DNA from: an uncultured Collinsella sp.
GTDB lineage: Bacteria > Actinomycetota > Coriobacteriia > Coriobacteriales > Coriobacteriaceae
Reading direction: 5' to 3'
NCBI GenBank assembly: GCA_900541725.1
Contig: UQLB01000003.1
Location: 1-64,000, forward strand
Length of the DNA stretch: 64,000 bases
Shown here: in pieces, positions 60,035 through 64,000 of the stretch
Layout of the letters: every line of letters starts with the position of its first letter
How positions within the stretch are numbered: the stretch's first letter is position 1
Notes under the pieces: model-generated
Database searches by the model: none
Seen by the model: only the letters and a program-made list of their open reading frames with translations
What the model was told of the DNA's origin: nothing
Position numbers and translations under genes: made by a program

Positions 60035-61066
60035 CTAGCGCTGAACGTAGGCGCGGACGAGCTCGAAGGTGTTGCGCACGCCGTCCATGTGGCTACGCTC
60101 GTAGTTGTGGCTCGCGTACACGCCGGGGCCGATCAGACCATGGCGAATGTCGTAGCCGGCCGAGAGCGTGGCCTCGACGTCGGAGCCGTAGTGCGGGTAC
60201 ACATCGATGGCGTAATCGAGCTCCAGCTCGCGCGCGATGTTGGACAGTGTGGTTACCAGGTCGTAGTTGTACGGACCGCCCGAATCCTTGGCGCAAATCG
60301 AAACCATGCGCTCGGTGCAGCCCAGGTCGTCGCCCACGCAGCCCATGTCCACGCTGATCATCTCGCGCGTGTCGGCCGGCACAAAGGCACCGCCGTGGCC
60401 GACCTCCTCATACACGGTAAAGAGCAGCGAAACCTTGCGCGAAAGCGTCACCTCACCATCGGCGACGGCACGTGCCAACCCCAGCAAAATGGAAGCCGAC
60501 AGCTTGTCGTCCAGGAAGCGGCTCTTAATGTAGCCGCTCTCCGTCACCGTGGTGCGCGGATCCATGGCGATGATGTCACCGGTCTGAATGCCCAGCTCGA
60601 GCACATCATCCTTGCTGTCGACGTTCTCATCGAGCAGGATCTCCATGTTCTTCTCAATGGTCTTGACCGGCTCATCGGCCACATGCGCCGAGGGCTCGGT
60701 GTTGAGGACCACACCCGTGTAAACATTGCCATCGCGCGTATAGACAGTGCAGTTCTCGCCATCGGCCGTAGACCACTGATGCCCACCAAGGGTCGTGGGG
60801 CGCAGACGACCATTGTCCTTAATGGAGCGCACCATAGCACCCAGGGTATCGACATGGCTCGCCAACACGAGCGGCTCGCCCTCGCCGCCAAGCTCCACCA
60901 GCACATTACCCTTATTAGAACGCTCAGGCCCAAACCCCATATCGCGCAGGGTCTCCATCAGATAATCAGTCGCCGCACGGGTATAGCCCGTAGGCGAAGC
61001 GATAGAAGTCAGCGTCTTAAGCTGGTCAGTAATAAAACCAAGCGTAGAATCCATTTGGGGCACCAT
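60035..61066 (-). CDS. M42/M20-type metallo-aminopeptidase
   Basis: A 343-residue di-metal peptidase. The metal and catalytic residues appear in order: ASHVDTLGAM (His, Asp), FLDDKLSASILLG (bridging Asp), YEEVGHGGAF (catalytic Glu pair), SVDMG and the C-terminal YASHNYERSHMDG (His). The family trims peptides in the cytoplasm, often as a tetrahedral dodecamer. The ATG at 61066 has GGAG 6 bases upstream; a longer frame to 61129 has no site. A terminator follows it and an inverted repeat lies upstream. Confidence 0.9.
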   Translation of the reverse strand: MVPQMDSTLGFITDQLKTLTSIASPTGYTRAATDYLMETLRDMGFGPERSNKGNVLVELGGEGEPLVLASHVDTLGAMVRSIKDNGRLRPTTLGGHQWSTADGENCTVYTRDGNVYTGVVLNTEPSAHVADEPVKTIEKNMEILLDENVDSKDDVLELGIQTGDIIAMDPRTTVTESGYIKSRFLDDKLSASILLGLARAVADGEVTLSRKVSLLFTVYEEVGHGGAFVPADTREMISVDMGCVGDDLGCTERMVSICAKDSGGPYNYDLVTTLSNIARELELDYAIDVYPHYGSDVEATLSAGYDIRHGLIGPGVYASHNYERSHMDGVRNTFELVRAYVQR

Positions 61067-61193
61067 CCACAACTCCAAAGTCAACATCCCGTAATCAGTA
61101 AAAGCCCCAACAACGATACCACCACGCACAAAAATTTACCCAGCGAGATGACCCATCGAGCTCTTCCGAACAGCGCCCGCCACGACAACGAGC

Positions 61194-61323
61194 CGGCGGG
61201 CCCCCGCCCGTTAGCCCCAGAATCTTTCCGCAGGACAGAAGGAGGCCCCGCCGCACGTAGTGCGCAGCGGGGCCTCCGACATGTCCGAGGACGATTCTGG
61301 GGCTAACGGGCAGGGGCCCGCCG
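61194..61323. repeat. Nested inverted repeat, 31-bp arms (element D)
   Basis: Outer arms 61194-61224 and 61293-61323 match with one mismatch. Inside is a second hairpin: GGAGGCCCCGC (61241-61251) with GCGGGGCCTCC (61267-61277). It lies just beyond the alcohol dehydrogenase stop, so it ends that gene's transcript, although there is no T-run. Confidence 0.85.
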
Positions 61324-61330
61324 AACCATG

Positions 61331-62497
61331 TTAAGCAGCCGGGCAGATCTTCTTGAAGAGCTCGATGACGTCGTCGAGCGTCGCCTCGCGCGGGTTGCCC
61401 GGGAAGCAGGCGTCGGCCATGGCGTCCTTGGCCAAGACCTCGATCTCGTCGGCCTTCATGGCCTCGCAGACGTGCGGGATGTTCACGTCGGCAGAGAGCT
61501 GCTTGACGGCGGCGATGGCGGCGTCGGCAGCCTCGTCGGTGCTCATGCCCGTGGTGTCAACACCCATGGCGACGGCAACCTTGGCCAGACGCTCGGCGCA
61601 AACCGGCTTGTTGAACTCCATGGCAATCGGCAGCAGCATGGCGCAAGCGACGCCGTGCGGGGTGTCGTAGTGAGCGGACAGGGTGTGAGCCATGGCGTGG
61701 TCGATACCCAGGCCAACATTGGAGAAGCCCATGCCGGCGACATACTGGCCAAGAGCCATGCCCTCGCGGCCGGAGCCGGGCTGACCGGACTTGGCCTCGG
61801 CGACAGAGTCGCGCAGGTTCTCGCTGATCAGCTTAATGGCCTCAAAGTGGAACATGTCGGAGAGCTCCCAAGCGCCCTTGGTGGTGTAGCCCTCGATGGC
61901 GTGGGTCAGAGCGTCCATGCCGGTGGAAGCAGTCAGGCCGGCGGGCATGGAGGCCATCATGTCGGGGTCGACGACGGCGACCTCGGGGGCGTCGTTGGTG
62001 TCGACGCACACGAACTTGCGGACCTTTTCGGGGTCGGTGATGACGTAGTTGATGGTCACCTCGGCAGCGGTACCGGCGGTCGTCGGCACGGCGATGGTGA
62101 ATACGGCGTGATTCTTAGTCGGAGCAACACCCTCGAGGCTACGGACATCGGCAAACTCGGGGTTGTTGATGATAATGCCGATGGCCTTAGCGGTGTCCAT
62201 GGAGGAGCCGCCACCGATGGTCACGATAGCGTCGGCCTCAGCGGCCTTGAAGGCCTCGACGCCGTCCTTGACGTTCTGGATGGTGGGGTTGGGCTTAATC
62301 TCGGAGTAGAGGCTCCAAGCGATGCCGGCGGCGTCGAGCTCGTCGGTCACCTTAGCGGTAACGCCAAACTTAACCAGATCGGGATCGGAGCAGACGAAAA
62401 TCTTCTTGTAGCCGCGACGCTGGAGCTCGCCGGGGATCTCCTTGATGGCGCCGGAACCATGATAAGAAATGGTGTTGAGAACGAAACGATTAGCCAT
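61331..62497 (-). CDS. Iron-containing alcohol dehydrogenase
   Basis: A 388-residue group III alcohol dehydrogenase. The N-terminal nucleotide domain has TIGGGSSMDTAKAIGI. The metal-binding residues are in TGMDALTHAIEGY and GIDHAMAHTLSAHYDTPHG. It most resembles the FucO/1,2-propanediol and butanol dehydrogenase group; the alcohol is unknown. It begins MANRFVLNTISYHGSGA, and GGGAGG lies 7 bases before the ATG at 62497. A TTGAAACG dyad lies upstream. It stands alone between M42 and DUF1275 genes, probably with a role in fermentative redox balance. Confidence 0.93.
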   Translation of the reverse strand: MANRFVLNTISYHGSGAIKEIPGELQRRGYKKIFVCSDPDLVKFGVTAKVTDELDAAGIAWSLYSEIKPNPTIQNVKDGVEAFKAAEADAIVTIGGGSSMDTAKAIGIIINNPEFADVRSLEGVAPTKNHAVFTIAVPTTAGTAAEVTINYVITDPEKVRKFVCVDTNDAPEVAVVDPDMMASMPAGLTASTGMDALTHAIEGYTTKGAWELSDMFHFEAIKLISENLRDSVAEAKSGQPGSGREGMALGQYVAGMGFSNVGLGIDHAMAHTLSAHYDTPHGVACAMLLPIAMEFNKPVCAERLAKVAVAMGVDTTGMSTDEAADAAIAAVKQLSADVNIPHVCEAMKADEIEVLAKDAMADACFPGNPREATLDDVIELFKKICPAA

Positions 62498-62563
62498 TGA
62501 TAGCCTCCCATCGTGTGCGGGGCACCCATTACGCCCCACGCTATGAGTCCCATCCTAACGCTT

Positions 62564-62611
62564 TTGAAACGAAAAACACGTGAGAACGTCAAACTTTTTA
62601 AAGCGTTTCAA
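62564..62611. promoter_or_regulatory. Candidate operator pair upstream of alcohol dehydrogenase
   Basis: TTGAAACG (62564-62571) and CGTTTCAA (62604-62611) are perfect inverted halves 32 bases apart. A minus-strand TTGACG (-35-like) lies between. The sequence resembles LacI/CcpA-type half-sites, so catabolite or sugar control is possible. Confidence 0.4.
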
Positions 62612-62619
62612 CGGACGAT

Positions 62620-62657
62620 GAAAAATATTGCGGCAAAGGGACAGCCCCTTTGCCGCA
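62620..62657 (-). terminator. Terminator of DUF1275 gene
   Basis: TGCGGCAAAGGG (62629-62640) and CCCTTTGCCGCA (62646-62657) pair perfectly around five bases; on the minus strand ATATTTTT follows. Confidence 0.92.
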
Positions 62658-62662
62658 TTCGG

Positions 62663-63379
62663 TTACTTTCGACAGCCCTCTTTCCAAGCCTCGGCCGCAA
62701 CCTTCCAGCGTAAGCGCAAGTCGCGCTCGCGGTCGATGAACATGATGGCAAACGCGACAAACAGCAGCAAGCTCGCCACGACGATGGCGTGCAGGCCCAT
62801 GCGCTCAATACACCAGTTGCCCAACACGGCGCCAAACACAAAGGTAAAGATCACGCCAAAGTACAGCAGGCCGTTTTCCAAAAAGCCGCGCCTGTGGGTG
62901 ATGATGTAATCGTCCACGTTTTGCAGCGCGTTGCGCAAGTTGCCGATGCACATGGTCGTAGCGATGCCGTGACCGTGGATCTTGCGGAAGCTCTCGACCT
63001 GCATGCCGCAGGCAAACGAGGTGAGGCAGTTGGCGAGCAGGTTGAAATTGCCGCCCGGGATAAAGCTCACGCCCAGCAAGATGACGGCTTCAAAGAACAC
63101 CGTTACCTGGCGCCAGTGAATCACGCTGCCAAACCGTTCGTGCACCAGGTCGGCAAGCATAATACCCACGGCAAACGACACCACAGGGAAGAAGTAGCGC
63201 CCCGCAAGTACCCAATTGCCCTCTGAGATGCTCACGCCCACCAGCAAGATGTTGCCCGTCTGCGCGTTGGCGAAAACATGATCGCGCCCAATGTACGAAT
63301 AGACGTCCATAAAGCCACCGGCGAGCGCCAAGATGATGCCCAGCTCGATGGACTCCGATATCTGTTTGGCACGCTGCAT
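62663..63379 (-). CDS. DUF1275 (YoaK-type) membrane protein
   Basis: A 238-residue integral membrane protein with about six helices. The family marks are GGFMDVYSYIGRDHVFANAQTGN at the N-terminus and GMQVESFRKIHGHGIATTMCIGNLRN in the middle. Members are widespread and of unknown transport role. The ATG at 63379 has AAGGAGG 10 bases upstream; the in-frame extension to 63541 carries no site. It is divergent from ygiQ, and a terminator follows it. Confidence 0.92.
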   Translation of the reverse strand: MQRAKQISESIELGIILALAGGFMDVYSYIGRDHVFANAQTGNILLVGVSISEGNWVLAGRYFFPVVSFAVGIMLADLVHERFGSVIHWRQVTVFFEAVILLGVSFIPGGNFNLLANCLTSFACGMQVESFRKIHGHGIATTMCIGNLRNALQNVDDYIITHRRGFLENGLLYFGVIFTFVFGAVLGNWCIERMGLHAIVVASLLLFVAFAIMFIDRERDLRLRWKVAAEAWKEGCRK

Positions 63380-63561
63380 CGTCGTGCATCCTCCTTGTTG
63401 ACGACCCTCTCGTGCGTTGGCGGAAACATAACCGCCGTTCATACTGTAACCCATTGACAACATGGCGTGCGCGCGAGACGGGTTCTCCAACGCGCAGATA
63501 CACAGTCTGGAAACAAACGACCGGCTCAGCAACGCTCTCACTCACCAGCTCATGTACTCCA

Positions 63562-63601
63562 CCAGTCTTTTTAGCCCCGTCCCAAAAAGACTGGTTACAA
63601 T
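63562..63601. promoter_or_regulatory. Inverted repeat next to the ygiQ promoter
   Basis: CCAGTCTTTTT (63562-63572) and AAAAAGACTGG (63584-63594) form a perfect 11-bp dyad, ending two bases before TACAAT (63596-63601), a likely -10 box for ygiQ. It could be an operator for the divergent pair; a terminator role is less likely given the gene directions. Confidence 0.45.
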
Positions 63602-63632
63602 TACGTGCAGCATACAAACACCGGGAGGGATC

Positions 63633-64000
63633 GTGGCAAAAAAGCCTCAGCACGCTCAGAACAACCAGCGCAGTCAGCAGGGCAAACAGGGCCAGCAGCA
63701 AAAGCGCGGCGGTAAGGCGCAGGGTGGGCACACCACGCATACCCCAGCAGCGCTCACACGCCCCTGGCGCCCGGGCCGCGATAAGTTCCTCCCCGTCAGC
63801 CGCGCCGACATGGATGCGCGCGGCTGGGACCAGTGCGACTTTGTCTACATCTGCGGCGACGCCTACGTGGACCACCCCAGCTTTGGTATGGCCATCATCA
63901 GCCGCGTCCTCGACGCGCACGGCTACAAAGTGGGCATCATCTGCCAGCCCGACTGGACCGACCCCGCCAGCATCACGGTGCTCGGTGAGCCGCGCCTGGG
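63633..64000 (+). CDS. ygiQ: YgiQ family radical SAM protein (5' part)
   Basis: The frame from a GTG at 63633 continues past the window end, giving 122 residues here. A basic Gln-rich head (AKKPQHAQNNQRSQQGKQ) is followed by FLPVSRADMDARGWDQCDFVYICGDAYVDHPSFG, the strongly conserved YgiQ N-terminus. The radical SAM cysteines would lie beyond the window. GGGAGG precedes the start. The N-terminal extension is longer than in E. coli. Its reaction is unknown. A -10 box and dyad lie upstream. Confidence 0.93.
   Translation, partial: MAKKPQHAQNNQRSQQGKQGQQQKRGGKAQGGHTTHTPAALTRPWRPGRDKFLPVSRADMDARGWDQCDFVYICGDAYVDHPSFGMAIISRVLDAHGYKVGIICQPDWTDPASITVLGEPRL

Overview
The window is a 64-kb chromosomal piece of a high-GC gut-type actinobacterium. 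Gene content and protein style (class III fructose-bisphosphatase, DUF4430 surface proteins, an LAxTG-type anchor, Fhs/FolD/FchA one-carbon enzymes, a cobalamin riboswitch) suggest the Coriobacteriia, most like Collinsella. That placement is inference from recalled families, not from a database search. About 47 protein genes are supported. Most are ordinary housekeeping genes. I see no rRNA, tRNA, CRISPR array, insertion sequence or prophage.

Layout. 1-7.5 kb: queuosine genes queA and queH, a membrane zincin, a divergent methionyl-tRNA synthetase-like gene, an rRNA m5C methyltransferase, a 56-codon membrane ORF and a barrel protein of unknown function. 7.5-11.8 kb: DegV, fructose-bisphosphatase and two tandem GtrA proteins. 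11.8-17 kb: promoter, cobalamin riboswitch and two surface proteins carrying five DUF4430 (transcobalamin-like) domains between them. This is the most interesting locus. 17-23 kb: UbiB kinase with a phasin-like partner, C69 dipeptidase, folD-fchA. 23-27.5 kb: two duplicated lipoproteins and a Tat-exported, LAxTG-anchored PI-PLC-like protein. 27.5-33.3 kb: PH-like protein, DUF1016 nuclease, an unresolved structured gap, a zinc-ribbon protein, a manganese-type CDF exporter and a single-pass membrane protein. 33.3-40 kb: fhs, ruvCAB behind a LexA-type box, a degenerate NAD synthetase-like protein and superoxide reductase. 40-54.3 kb: SWIM-SNF2 helicase, dnaE, addA and addB. 54.3-64 kb: YerC, PF04020 membrane protein, Rrf2 regulator beside cysK, mnmA, an HTH-HipA kinase fusion, M42 peptidase, iron alcohol dehydrogenase, DUF1275 protein and the start of ygiQ.

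How the genes fit together. folD, fchA and fhs supply tetrahydrofolate one-carbon chemistry from two places in the window. ruvCAB and addAB are recombination repair genes, and at least ruvCAB looks SOS-controlled. Rrf2 and cysK form a likely cysteine/Fe-S-responsive pair. The riboswitch predicts that the two DUF4430 proteins are made when cobalamin is scarce, so they are good candidates for surface capture of corrinoids. No uptake permease lies in the window. Four gaps hold long inverted repeats (arms 18-36 bp). Two of them share outer-end sequence and may be a small repeat family.
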